In this document: positions 49,997-63,666 of the stretch, in pieces
How the letters are laid out: every line of letters begins with the position of its first letter
How positions within the stretch are numbered: the stretch's first letter is position 1
Assembly: GCF_004323735.1 (NCBI RefSeq)
Contig: NZ_CP036455.1
Coordinates: forward strand, 2,847,101-2,911,100
Source: Streptomonospora litoralis
Lineage (GTDB): Bacteria > Actinomycetota > Actinomycetes > Streptosporangiales > Streptosporangiaceae
Direction: 5' to 3'
DNA length: 64,000 bases
Translations under genes and position numbers: made by a program
The notes under the pieces: generated by a model
What the model saw: only the letters and a program-made list of their open reading frames with translations
Told to the model about the DNA's origin: nothing
Database searches by the model: none

Positions 49997-50872
49997 TCAG
50001 GAGCTCAGCAGTTCCCGCAGCGCCCCCACCACCTGCGTCGGCGCCTCCTCGGCCATGAAGTGGCCGCAGTCGACGGTGGAGTGGCGCAGGTCGCCTGCCC
50101 AGGCCCGCCACAGCGCGGCGGCGTCGTACCCCAGCGCCGCCCCCCAGTCCTGCTGCAGCACCGCCACCGGCATGGCCAGCCGGTTGCCCGCCCGCCGGTC
50201 GGCCTCGTCGTGCTCGACGTCGATTCCGGCCGAGGCCCGGTAGTCGGCGACGATCGAGGCCACCGCCGCGCGCGACTTGGCCAGGTAGGTCTCGCGCACC
50301 TCGGGCGGGATCGCCGCCGGGTCCCGCCCCCACACCTGGAGGAAGTGGCCGAAGAACGCATCGGGTGCCGCCCCGATCAGCTCCTCGGGCAGCCCGGGTG
50401 GCTGGGCCATCAGGTAGAGGTGGAACCCCACGGCCCCGGCCCGGCCGTGCAGCGCCTCCCACATGTCAAGCGTGGGCAGCACGTCCAGCGCCGCCAGACG
50501 GGTGACCGCCTGCGGATGGTCCAGCCCGGCGCGCACCGCCACCAGGGCGCCGCGGTCGTGGCCGGCCAGCGCGAAGCGGTCGTGGCCCAGCGCGCGGGCC
50601 AGCGCGACGACGTCGGCGGCCATGGTGCGCTTGGCGTAGGCGCCGCCGTCCTCGGCGGGCTTGTCGCTGTCGCCGTAGCCGCGCAGGTCGGGGCAGATGA
50701 CGGTGTGGTCGGCGGCCAGGTCGGCGGCCACGTGCCGCCACATCAGGTGGGTCTGGGGGAAGCCGTGCAGCAGCACGACGGCCGGGCCGGACCCGCCCAC
50801 GGCCGTATTCAGCCGCACGCCTTCGGCCACGCTCACCTGCCGGTAGTCGAATCCGCTGATTCCGGGTTGCAC
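49997..50872 (-). CDS. Haloacetate-dehalogenase-like alpha/beta hydrolase
   Basis: 291 residues from GTG 50872, which has GCGAGGAG just upstream. Fold features: VVLLHGFPQTHLMWRHVA (about 32-49), CPDLRGYGDSDKP (about 60-72), nucleophile elbow LAGHDRGAL with Asp (about 103) rather than Ser, the Asp region after AGIDVEHDEADRR, and His in DCGHFMAEEAP (about 270). Nucleophilic Asp with the RGYGDSDKP/GFPQTHLMW pattern is typical of fluoroacetate/haloacetate dehalogenases and related epoxide hydrolases. Dehalogenation is a family-based prediction. Divergent from the SARP gene. Confidence 0.85.
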   Translation of the reverse strand: MQPGISGFDYRQVSVAEGVRLNTAVGGSGPAVVLLHGFPQTHLMWRHVAADLAADHTVICPDLRGYGDSDKPAEDGGAYAKRTMAADVVALARALGHDRFALAGHDRGALVAVRAGLDHPQAVTRLAALDVLPTLDMWEALHGRAGAVGFHLYLMAQPPGLPEELIGAAPDAFFGHFLQVWGRDPAAIPPEVRETYLAKSRAAVASIVADYRASAGIDVEHDEADRRAGNRLAMPVAVLQQDWGAALGYDAAALWRAWAGDLRHSTVDCGHFMAEEAPTQVVGALRELLSS

Positions 50873-50925
50873 AGTGGCTCCTCGCACTCGTCGTCTCTGG
50901 CTCGCCCGAGCCTGCCCGGCGGCGG

Positions 50926-50975
50926 TGAGCAGCCGATCAGCAGATGATCAGCAAACCGCGGTCCGCGGCTAGATT
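50926..50975 (+). promoter_or_regulatory. SARP-type binding repeats and leaderless promoter
   Basis: TGAGCAG (50926-50932), TCAGCAG (50937-50943) and TCAGCAA (50948-50954) are three heptamers at exactly 11-bp intervals, the geometry bound by SARP proteins. TAGATT (50970-50975) is the -10 box, 6 nt before the ATG of the SARP gene itself. Autoregulation is likely; the repeats could also act on the divergent dehalogenase gene. Confidence 0.65.
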
Positions 50976-50981
50976 GGGGGC

Positions 50982-53900
50982 ATGACCAGCCAGGCGACAC
51001 CGGTGTCGCTGCGCGTGCTGGGCCCGCTGGAGGCCCGCGGCGCCGACGGACCGCTCGCGCTCAAGGGGCCGCGCCAGCGCGCGCTGCTGGCGCGGCTGCT
51101 CGTGGCGGGCGGGCGCGTAGTCTCCCTCGACGGGCTCGTCGCCGCCCTCTGGCCCGAGTGGCCCCCCGAGGGCGCCGTCGGCGCGATCCGCACCTTCGTC
51201 GCCGACCTGCGCCGCGCGTTGGAGCCCGACCGGCCGCCGCGGGGCCCCGCCCGGCTGCTGGTGACCGCTGCCCCGGGCTATGCGCTGCGCATGGACCCCG
51301 ATGCCCTGGACGCCCGCCGTTTCGAAACAGCCGCGGGTGCCGGGGCCGACCTGCTGGGCGCCGGGCGCAGCCGGGCGGCCCTGGACTCGCTGGAGCAGGC
51401 GCTGGCGCTGTGGCGCGGCCCGGCCTACGCCGAGTTCGCCGAGGAATCGTGGGCCCGCGGCGAGGCCGACCGGTTGGAGCAGTTGCGCCTGCTGGCCATG
51501 GAGCGGCGCGCCCAGGCGCTGATCGGCCTGGACCGGGCGGGTGAGGCCGCCGCGGAACTGCATGAGCACGTCCGAGCCCATCCGCTGCGGGAGAACGCCT
51601 GGCACACCCTGGCCCTGGCGCTGTACCGGGCGGGCCGCCAAGGCGACGCGCTGGAGGCCCTGCGGCGGGCGCGCCACCGCCTCGCCGAGGACCTGGGCCT
51701 GGACCCCGGGGCGCGGCTGCGGGCGCTGGAGGCCGACATCCTCGCCCAGGCACCCGGGCTCGGCGCCGATGCACCCCCTCCGGCCGGGCCCGTGCGCGGT
51801 CCGGCGCCGCTGCGGCAACCGTCCGCCGCGACGAGCGGGGCCCCGGCGCGGCCCTTCGTCGGCCGCACCGCCGAACTGCACGCGCTGGAGGACGCCGCCG
51901 CGGCGGCAGCCGAGGGTTCCCGGGTGGTGCCGGTGCTGATCGCCGGCGGCGCCGGGCAGGGCAAGACCGCCCTGGCCCGCGCCCTGTTCCGGCGCCTGGC
52001 CGAGGGCGGATGGGCCACCGCCTGGGGCGACAGCCCCGAGCACGACGGTGCGCCCGCGGTGTGGGCCGTCGAACGCATCGCCGCCGACCTCGGTGCCGCC
52101 GGCGCCCCGCCCGCGACAGCGCGATCCCACCCGCGGCGTGCGGAGGGCTCCGCCGCTGAACCGACCCCCGCGGCCCGGTTCAGCGCCCAGCGCGAGGGCG
52201 TCGCGCTGGTGGCGGCGGCCGCCGAACATGGCCCTGTCGTGCTGGTGGCCGATGACCTGCACCGCGCCGCCGAGGAGACCCTGGACCTGCTCACCGCCGT
52301 GGCGGCCGAGCCGCTGGAGCGCCCGGTGCTGCTGGTGGGCGCCTACCGCGGCGACGCGATCGGCCCGGCCCTGGCCGCTGCGCTCGCCCGGCTGGCCCGC
52401 AGGGAACCCGTCCGGTTGTACCTGGACGGGTTGTCCGAGGAAGCCGTCGGCGAGCTGGTGGCCTGCGTCGCCGGGCGCGCGGCCGACGCCGCGACCGTCG
52501 GCGCGATCCGCCGCCGCAGCGGCGGCAACCCCTTCTACGTGCGCGAACTCGCCCGCGTCTTCGCCGAGGAGGGCGCATCGGCCCTCGACGCGGTCCCGGC
52601 GGGGGTGGGCGACGTGGTCCGCCACCGCCTGGCCGGGTTGGACGACGCGACCCGCCGCCTGCTGCGCCAGGCCGCCGTGATCGGCAGCGAGGTGGAGACC
52701 GACGTGCTCGCAGCCGTCGCCGGCGGCGGCGAGGCCGGGCTTGAGGCTGTGGAGGCCGCGGTCGAGGCCGGGGTCCTCACCCAGCCCGATCCGCGCCGAC
52801 TGCTTTTCGCTCACGCTCTGCTGCGCGACGCCGTCTACGCGGGTGTTTCGGGCGCGCGGCGGGCGCACTGGCACACGGCGGCCGCGGAGGCGATCCAGCG
52901 GCTGCGCCCCGACGACGCCGCGTCGCTGGCCCACCACTTCGCCCGCTCGGCCGCCCCCGGCGCTGATGCCCGCGCCGCCCACTACGGCCGCGTCGCCGCG
53001 CAGCGGGCCGAGGAACGCTTCGCCCCCCACGAGGCCGCCCGGCTGTGGGAGGAGACCGTGGCCGCCTACGGCCGCGCCGGCATCGGCGACGAGCGGGCCC
53101 GGTTGGAGGCGGTCATGGGCCTGGTGCGGGCGCTGGCGGTGACCGGGCGCCTGGCGGATGCGCGCAACCGCCGCGCCGAGGCCGTCGCCGACGCCGAGCG
53201 ATTGGGCGATCCCGAACTCACCGCCCGCATCGTGACGGCCTTCGACGTGCCGGCCGTGTGGCCCCGAAACGACGACGAGGACCTCTCCGGGCGCATCGCC
53301 GCCACCTGCGAACGCACCCTGGCGGCCCTGCCCGCCCACCATGAGCAGCTGCGCGCCCGCCTGCTCGCCGCCCTGGCCCTGGAGCTGCGCGGCGACACCG
53401 GGCCGCGCGGTGCGCGCGCCGCCCGCGAGGCCGAGCAGACCGCGCGGCGCCTGGCCGATCCCGCGCTATTGGCCCAAGCCCTCAACGCAGGCTTCATGCA
53501 GTCCTTCCACCGCGCCGGCGGGGCGCGCGGCCGTGCGGCCGTGGGCGCCGAACTCGTCGAGCTCGCCGCGGCCGAGGGACTGGTCGCCTACGAGGTACTG
53601 GGGCGCCTCGTGCTGCTTCAGGCCCACGCCGCCATGGCCGACTTCGCCGAGGCCGACCGCCACGCCGCCGCTGCCCAGCGCCTCGGCGAGCGCCACGAGA
53701 TCGGGCACGTGGAGGTGTTCATCCGCTGGTACGGCGCGCTGCGCCAAGCCGTGTCGGGCAGCTTCGAGGAGGCCGAGGCCGCCTGCCGGGCCGCGGGCGC
53801 ACGGCTGGCCGGCACCGGCATGCCGGGGTTGCAGGAGGGGATCGTGCCGCTGGCCCTGCTGTGCCTGCGGCTGCAGACCGGGCGGCCCGCCGCGGCCGAG

Positions 53901-54296
53901 GAGGGCGCCGACTGGGGCCCCTACGCCCCCTGGGCCGCCGCGCTGATCCGCGCCGAGGGTTCCAGCCGAGCCGATGTGCCCCCACAGGCGCCGGTCGGCC
54001 TGCTCGACGAGGCGCTGACCTGCCTGCGCGCGCACGCCGCCATGGCCGCCGGCGACCGGGAGGCGATGCGGCACTGTTACGAGCACCTGCTGCCCGCCGC
54101 CGACGAACTGGCCGGGGCGGGCAGCGGGCTGCTCACTCTGGGACCGGTCGCCCACTGCCTCGGCGACCTGGCCGATGCCCTGGGCCGCCGCGGGGATGCG
54201 GCCGAGCACTACCGCCACGCCGCGCGTGTGGCCGACCGCGCCCGGGCGCCGCACTGGAGCGACGCCGCGCAGGCGGCGCTGGCGCGAACGGCATGA
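50982..54296 (+). CDS. SARP/AfsR-type transcriptional regulator with AAA ATPase and TPR-like region
   Basis: 1104 residues, ATG, probably leaderless. Residues 8-105 are an OmpR-like wHTH (LRVLGPLEARGADGPLALKG, RALLARLLVAGGRVVS, GYALRMDPDALDARRFE), 106-255 the bacterial transcriptional activation domain (BTAD), 290-600 an NTPase with Walker A GGAGQGKTAL (about 323-332) and Walker B VVLVADDLH (about 420), then a long helical TPR-like tail to 1104. No LuxR HTH at the end. Such proteins switch on secondary metabolism or stress genes; here no biosynthetic cluster is adjacent. The 11-bp repeats upstream suggest it controls itself. Confidence 0.88.
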   Translation: MTSQATPVSLRVLGPLEARGADGPLALKGPRQRALLARLLVAGGRVVSLDGLVAALWPEWPPEGAVGAIRTFVADLRRALEPDRPPRGPARLLVTAAPGYALRMDPDALDARRFETAAGAGADLLGAGRSRAALDSLEQALALWRGPAYAEFAEESWARGEADRLEQLRLLAMERRAQALIGLDRAGEAAAELHEHVRAHPLRENAWHTLALALYRAGRQGDALEALRRARHRLAEDLGLDPGARLRALEADILAQAPGLGADAPPPAGPVRGPAPLRQPSAATSGAPARPFVGRTAELHALEDAAAAAAEGSRVVPVLIAGGAGQGKTALARALFRRLAEGGWATAWGDSPEHDGAPAVWAVERIAADLGAAGAPPATARSHPRRAEGSAAEPTPAARFSAQREGVALVAAAAEHGPVVLVADDLHRAAEETLDLLTAVAAEPLERPVLLVGAYRGDAIGPALAAALARLARREPVRLYLDGLSEEAVGELVACVAGRAADAATVGAIRRRSGGNPFYVRELARVFAEEGASALDAVPAGVGDVVRHRLAGLDDATRRLLRQAAVIGSEVETDVLAAVAGGGEAGLEAVEAAVEAGVLTQPDPRRLLFAHALLRDAVYAGVSGARRAHWHTAAAEAIQRLRPDDAASLAHHFARSAAPGADARAAHYGRVAAQRAEERFAPHEAARLWEETVAAYGRAGIGDERARLEAVMGLVRALAVTGRLADARNRRAEAVADAERLGDPELTARIVTAFDVPAVWPRNDDEDLSGRIAATCERTLAALPAHHEQLRARLLAALALELRGDTGPRGARAAREAEQTARRLADPALLAQALNAGFMQSFHRAGGARGRAAVGAELVELAAAEGLVAYEVLGRLVLLQAHAAMADFAEADRHAAAAQRLGERHEIGHVEVFIRWYGALRQAVSGSFEEAEAACRAAGARLAGTGMPGLQEGIVPLALLCLRLQTGRPAAAEEGADWGPYAPWAAALIRAEGSSRADVPPQAPVGLLDEALTCLRAHAAMAAGDREAMRHCYEHLLPAADELAGAGSGLLTLGPVAHCLGDLADALGRRGDAAEHYRHAARVADRARAPHWSDAAQAALARTA

Positions 54297-54377
54297 GCGG
54301 CACCGCCCGGGCGAGGCCGCGGGCGTTCTTGCCGGCTCTGCTGCCGACCGGCGGGGGCGCGGCATACACTCGAGGGC

Positions 54378-54635
54378 ATGACCGATGGCGATGACGCGCG
54401 CGACCCGCGCGAGAGGTTGCGCGAACGCCTCGACTCCGGAGAGGTCTCACCGGCCGACGCCGAGCGGGCGCTGGCCGCGCTCGATCGGGAGGCCGACCTC
54501 GCGGCGCTGCGCGCCGCCGAGCGCCCCGGAACCATGACGCCCGAGGAGACCGCGCGCATCGTGGACTCCTGGGGGATCGACGACGCGATCGCGGACATGC
54601 TGCGTCGGCTGGGGCTGGAAAGCACGTCCCCGTGA
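54378..54635 (+). CDS. Probable antitoxin of a VapBC-like pair
   Basis: 85 residues, very acidic and helical (RERLRERLDSGEVSPADAER; TPEETARIVDSWGIDDAIAD). ATG 54378 follows TACACT by 7 nt (near-leaderless). Its stop overlaps the start of the PIN-like gene (GTGA), the usual antitoxin-toxin arrangement. It has no clear ribbon-helix-helix or AbrB motif, so which DNA-binding type it is, if any, is open. Confidence 0.6.
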   Translation: MTDGDDARDPRERLRERLDSGEVSPADAERALAALDREADLAALRAAERPGTMTPEETARIVDSWGIDDAIADMLRRLGLESTSP

Positions 54636-55036
54636 TCGGCGGCCGTGTCCTCGACACCACGGCCCTCACCGACTACGCCGCCGACCGCAATTACGCTCGC
54701 GCCCTCGTCGGCGCGGCCCAGCGCTCGAGTGCGCTGGTGCTGGCGGTGCCGGCCGCGGCGCTGATGGCGGCTCGCGGGCGGTTGGCGGGCGCCGCCCGCA
54801 CGCAGCTGGGCCAGCTGGTCACGCTCTCCCCGGTCGTGGTCGACGAGCTGACCACCGAGACGGCCGGCCGCGCGGGCGACCTCGTGGCCCGGGCCCGCAT
54901 CCGGCCGCAGGGCCAGGTCCTCGACGCCGCCCATGTGGCGTTCTCGGCGCGGGTGCGCGGCTGGCCCGTCGTCACCTCCTCCCCCGAGCGGCTTCTCGCC
55001 CTCGACGCCGCCCTGGAGATCGAACACCTGCCGTAG
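54632..55036 (+). CDS. PIN-domain-like putative toxin (VapC-like)
   Basis: 134 residues, GTG 54632. PIN features: N-terminal strand with the first acidic residue GGRVLDTTALTDYA (Asp7), middle acidic zone VVVDELTTET (about 70) and C-terminal QVLDAAHVAFSARVRGWPVVTSSPERL (Asp near 98), the usual place of the third catalytic Asp. The fourth acid after VVT is Ser rather than Asp, so nuclease activity may be weak. If active it would cleave RNA and be held in check by the overlapping upstream gene product. Confidence 0.65.
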   Translation: MIGGRVLDTTALTDYAADRNYARALVGAAQRSSALVLAVPAAALMAARGRLAGAARTQLGQLVTLSPVVVDELTTETAGRAGDLVARARIRPQGQVLDAAHVAFSARVRGWPVVTSSPERLLALDAALEIEHLP

Positions 55037-55279
55037 TGCTCGGCGTCGACGCGGAGTCCGGTGCGGCTGTGACGAAGCGCACCGTTTTCCTGTCCGCGGC
55101 CCCGCAGGCGGACGCCCATGTGGACGGGGGCTTTTGGTCGGTTCCCACAATTTTCGGCGCCCAGCGTGCGCGGTCACCGATATGGTGCCCACCGGGCGGT
55201 AGGCGAAAGGGTGAACACTGTCGGGGACCGCTGTGTTCGCGGTCGCCATGTCCGACGTTCAGCAGAAGGGCTCTCTGGG

Positions 55280-60739
<5,460 letters not shown>

Positions 60740-60769
60740 GCGGCCCGGTCCGAAAGCGCGCACGCCGCC

Positions 60770-60814
60770 GGGGCGTGCCCGGTCGCCGAGTACGTGCGGC
60801 ACCGGGCACGCCCC
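60770..60814 (+). terminator. Terminator of the carboxylase gene
   Basis: GGGGCGTGCCCGGT (60770-60783) pairs perfectly with ACCGGGCACGCCCC (60801-60814), 14-bp stem, 17-nt loop, 30 bp after the stop. Confidence 0.65.
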
Positions 60815-60971
60815 GTTCTCGTTCTCGGCGCCGGCCCGCGGGGGCCGACCCGGGCTGCGTCGCGTCCCGGTCCGCGTGGGCGCGGAGGCGCACCTCACAT
60901 GTGCTCCCGTCACAGTCGGGCGCGGTGTTCCGTCTTAGAGGGCGAAGAACGGATACCGCGAGGAGCGCACA

Positions 60972-61445
60972 ATGCAAGCCCGATTGGACCTCATGGCCAG
61001 CCCGCTCGCCGCCGAGTTCGGCAAGCACCTCGTCGCCGCGGCACGCGTGCTCCAGGAGTCGGCGCTGCCCGAAGCGACGCAGGAGCTGGTGAAGCTGCGC
61101 GCCAGCCAGATCAACGGCTGCGGCTTCTGCACCGACATGCACACCAAGGACGCCGCACACGCCGGCGAGTCCTCGACCCGGCTCAACCTGGTCGCGGCCT
61201 GGCGGGAGGCGACGGTGTTCACCGGGGCCGAGCGCGCCGCTCTGGAGCTCACCGAGCAGGGCACCCGCACCGCCGACGCGGCCGGCGGCGTCACCGACCA
61301 AGCCTGGGCCGACGCCGCCGAGCACTACGACCAGGAGCAGCTGGCCGCACTGGTGTGCGCCATCTCCCTCATCAACGCCATGAACCGCGCCAACATCATC
61401 GTCGGCCAGCCTGCCGGAGACTACCGGCCCGGCGCCTTCGCCTGA
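60972..61445 (+). CDS. AhpD-like carboxymuconolactone-decarboxylase-family protein
   Basis: 157 residues, ATG with GAGGAG upstream. CMD helical fold with the peroxidase motif INGCGFCTDMHTKDA (about 48-62: CxxC plus His), as in AhpD/Atu0492-like alkylhydroperoxidases. LVKLRASQ before it and LVCAISLINAMNRANI near 117-132 are conserved family helices. Likely thiol-dependent peroxide detoxification. Followed 180 bp later by a DoxX-type gene. Confidence 0.9.
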   Translation: MQARLDLMASPLAAEFGKHLVAAARVLQESALPEATQELVKLRASQINGCGFCTDMHTKDAAHAGESSTRLNLVAAWREATVFTGAERAALELTEQGTRTADAAGGVTDQAWADAAEHYDQEQLAALVCAISLINAMNRANIIVGQPAGDYRPGAFA

Positions 61446-61625
61446 TTCGAAGCCGGGGAAGGATGGGCGGCCGCACCGCGCTTGGGCGACGGAGACCCGC
61501 TGCCGGCCGCCGCGGGGCGTGCCGCGGATAGGGCCCGCCCCGCCACTTCGGCTCGGCCGCTCTGAGGCGGCACCCACTCATATCGCCCCTCCACCAACCC
61601 AGTCGCCCCTGCAGGGAGAACCCTC

Positions 61626-62009
61626 ATGAACCTCGCGTTGTGGATCGTCACCGCACTACTGGCCGCGGCCTACCTGGTCGGCGGCGCCGGCAAGATGATC
61701 GTCTCGAAGGAAAGGCTCGCCGCTTTCCCCAGCGCACGGTGGGCCGAGGACTTCAGCGCCGGCGCCGTCAAGACCATCGGAGCCCTGGAAGTGCTGGCCG
61801 CGGTGGGCCTGGTCCTGCCCGCCGTGCTGGGCATCGCGCCGATCCTGGTGCCACTGGCCGCCCTCGGCCTGGTGATGATCATGACCGGCGCGGTGATCAC
61901 CCGCCTCCGCCGTCGCGAGCCCCGGGCCGTGGTGGCAGACCTGGTCTATCTCGTCCTGGCCGCCTTCGTCGCGTGGGGCCGCTTCTTCGTCGAACCCTTC
62001 ACCGGCTGA
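61626..62009 (+). CDS. DoxX-family membrane protein
   Basis: 127 residues. Four hydrophobic segments: about 2-24 (LALWIVTALLAAAYLVGG), 48-66 (TIGALEVLAAVGLVLPAV), 70-92 (APILVPLAALGLVMIMTGAVI) and 100-118 (ADLVYLVLAAFVAWGRF). GGAGKMIVSKERLAAFP after the first segment and GALEVLAAVGLVLP are typical of the DoxX/DoxX-like group. Small membrane proteins linked to redox or thiol stress; mechanism unsettled. Same strand as the AhpD-like gene. Confidence 0.85.
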   Translation: MNLALWIVTALLAAAYLVGGAGKMIVSKERLAAFPSARWAEDFSAGAVKTIGALEVLAAVGLVLPAVLGIAPILVPLAALGLVMIMTGAVITRLRRREPRAVVADLVYLVLAAFVAWGRFFVEPFTG

Positions 62010-62558
62010 GGCGGCGGAGACGACCGCAGCCCCGGAGAGCGGCCGCTCAGCGCTGCACGGCAGGCGGGTCCCGGTGCCGAGTGCGGTTGCGGGCCCGCCG
62101 TGCGGAATCTGCGCATCGCCACGGTATCGGCACCGGCGTTTACGGCATGCGGCAGGGCGGCCTTCGCCGTTGCTCAAGTGGACCTCGTCGGCGCCGGTGA
62201 CACGCCGGGGGCGTGTCCGGTGCGGGCAGGGGCCGGTGGGCGTCGATGTGGCGAGCGGCCGAGCCCACATAGAAACGTTTGTGCATTAACGTTTTATGGA
62301 AGACGTAACTACGAAACGAAAACACGAAACAGCCGTGAGTTCTCACTTCCGATAAGCGGGCCTTATCGGAAGTCAGGAGTGGGGAGGTGCGACAGGGCGA
62401 GCGGGCGGCTGCAACGGAATGGCCGGGGCGCGGCCTATCGGGTCGCCGTGTCCTCTCGCCGGCTGTTGAGAACGGCGGGGTCGGCTTGCCGCGGACGTCG
62501 AGCACACCTTCCAGCGTCACAGCGCTGAGGCCCGGCACCCGATCGGCGCAAAGGCTAA
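62010..62558. other. Convergent intergenic stretch with AT-rich segment
   Basis: 549 bp. An AT-rich part around 62268-62330 holds AACGTTT twice (AAACGTTTGTGCATTAACG) and GTAACTACG, followed by the hairpin at 62345-62373. No gene with recognisable features. Confidence 0.35.
62345..62373. terminator. Perfect 12-bp hairpin, likely bidirectional terminator
   Basis: ACTTCCGATAAG (62345-62356) pairs with CTTATCGGAAGT (62362-62373), loop CGGGC. It is AT-richer than other hairpins here and lies between convergent genes. Confidence 0.6.
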
Positions 62559-63665
62559 TCACCCCCCGAGCCCTTCGATCCGGACGCGGTCGCTGTCGCC
62601 GTCGGAGAGGAACGCCGCCGCCGCACCGCCCTCCGCGGCCACAGCCGTGCGCTCGGCCGAAGAGAGCCGTCGCAGCGCCGCCACGCTCACCGCGCCTTCC
62701 CGCACCGTCCATGTCGCAGCGACCCGCCCGTCGACCAGCACCACGCGTGCCCCGGCGACCGACACACCGCGGTGCTCGTGATCGACGATCCGGCTGCGGT
62801 CGCCGTAACCGAGGATCGCGTTGTCGAATGCCGGAAGAAACCGCACCGGGGCCGGAGTGTCGGGGTCGGGGCGCGGCGCTTCGGGGAGGTCGATCAGTTC
62901 GCGGCCGCGCTCGTCGCGGAAGGACACCAGCTCCTCGCGCATCGCGGCGATGGCACCCGGCAGCCCGGCCAGGCCGCACCAGGCCCGCACATCGGCCGAG
63001 GCCGCCGGCCCGTAGGCGGCGAGGTAGCGCCGCACCAGCGCCTGGCCCACGGGATCGGTTCCTTTCGGGCTCGGCGGATCGATCCCGCGGCCCAGCCAGG
63101 AGGCGAGCGCGACGTTGTCTGCTCCGCCCCGCCTGCGCCACAACCCGCGCGGCGGCACCTGCACCATGGGGACGAGGGCGGCGATCACCGTCTCCCCCAG
63201 CGCCCGCGGCCCGGCCCGAGGCCAGTACTCGGCGAGGGCGCGCCCGATCTCTCCCATCGAGCGGGGCGCGCCGTCGGCCGTGACCGCCCGGCCCGCCGCG
63301 GCGAGCGCGTCGAGGTCCACGCCTTCCAGTTCGCGGCGGTAGACCGCCCGTACCCGCTGGAGCAGCATGGGCGCATGGCGGGCCCGCCATGCCAGGGCAT
63401 CCTCGGCGGTGACCAGGTGGACGGTGCGGCGCATCAGGTGGGTGCGCACCACGGTGCGCTGCAGCAGCGCCTGTGACAACACCGCCGGATCGAACGCGCG
63501 CAGCCGCGACCACAGCCCGACGAAGGGTTCCTGCGGCTCTTGGGCCTGCAGCCCGCACAGGTGCGCGACGGCGTCCCGGGGCGTGCAATCGGCGCGTTCG
63601 AGCAGCAACTGGCGGGCGAGGGTGGCGCGGTTGAGCGCCCGGGAGTCGAGGACGGTCGTCGCCAC
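62559..63665 (-). CDS. Winged-helix protein of the AlkZ/YcaQ-like (HTH_42) family
   Basis: 368 residues from GTG 63665, 1 nt after the DinB-like stop. N-terminal LNRATLARQLLLERA and HLCGLQAQEPQEPFVGLWSR (about 8-50); QAQ fits the QxQ catalytic motif of this DNA glycosylase family. Then MRRTVHLVTAEDALAWRARHAP (about 72-93), RYLAAYGPAASADVRAWCGL (about 205-224) and the C-terminal FLPAFDNAILGYGDRSRIV, all typical. Relatives unhook interstrand crosslinks or remove alkylated bases. Full length. Confidence 0.85.
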   Translation of the reverse strand: MATTVLDSRALNRATLARQLLLERADCTPRDAVAHLCGLQAQEPQEPFVGLWSRLRAFDPAVLSQALLQRTVVRTHLMRRTVHLVTAEDALAWRARHAPMLLQRVRAVYRRELEGVDLDALAAAGRAVTADGAPRSMGEIGRALAEYWPRAGPRALGETVIAALVPMVQVPPRGLWRRRGGADNVALASWLGRGIDPPSPKGTDPVGQALVRRYLAAYGPAASADVRAWCGLAGLPGAIAAMREELVSFRDERGRELIDLPEAPRPDPDTPAPVRFLPAFDNAILGYGDRSRIVDHEHRGVSVAGARVVLVDGRVAATWTVREGAVSVAALRRLSSAERTAVAAEGGAAAAFLSDGDSDRVRIEGLGG

Positions 63666-63666
63666 G

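Noticed and set aside
62100-62528. 142-codon plus-strand frame in the convergent gap
   Set aside because: Crosses the AT-rich segment and the terminator hairpin; no recognisable protein.
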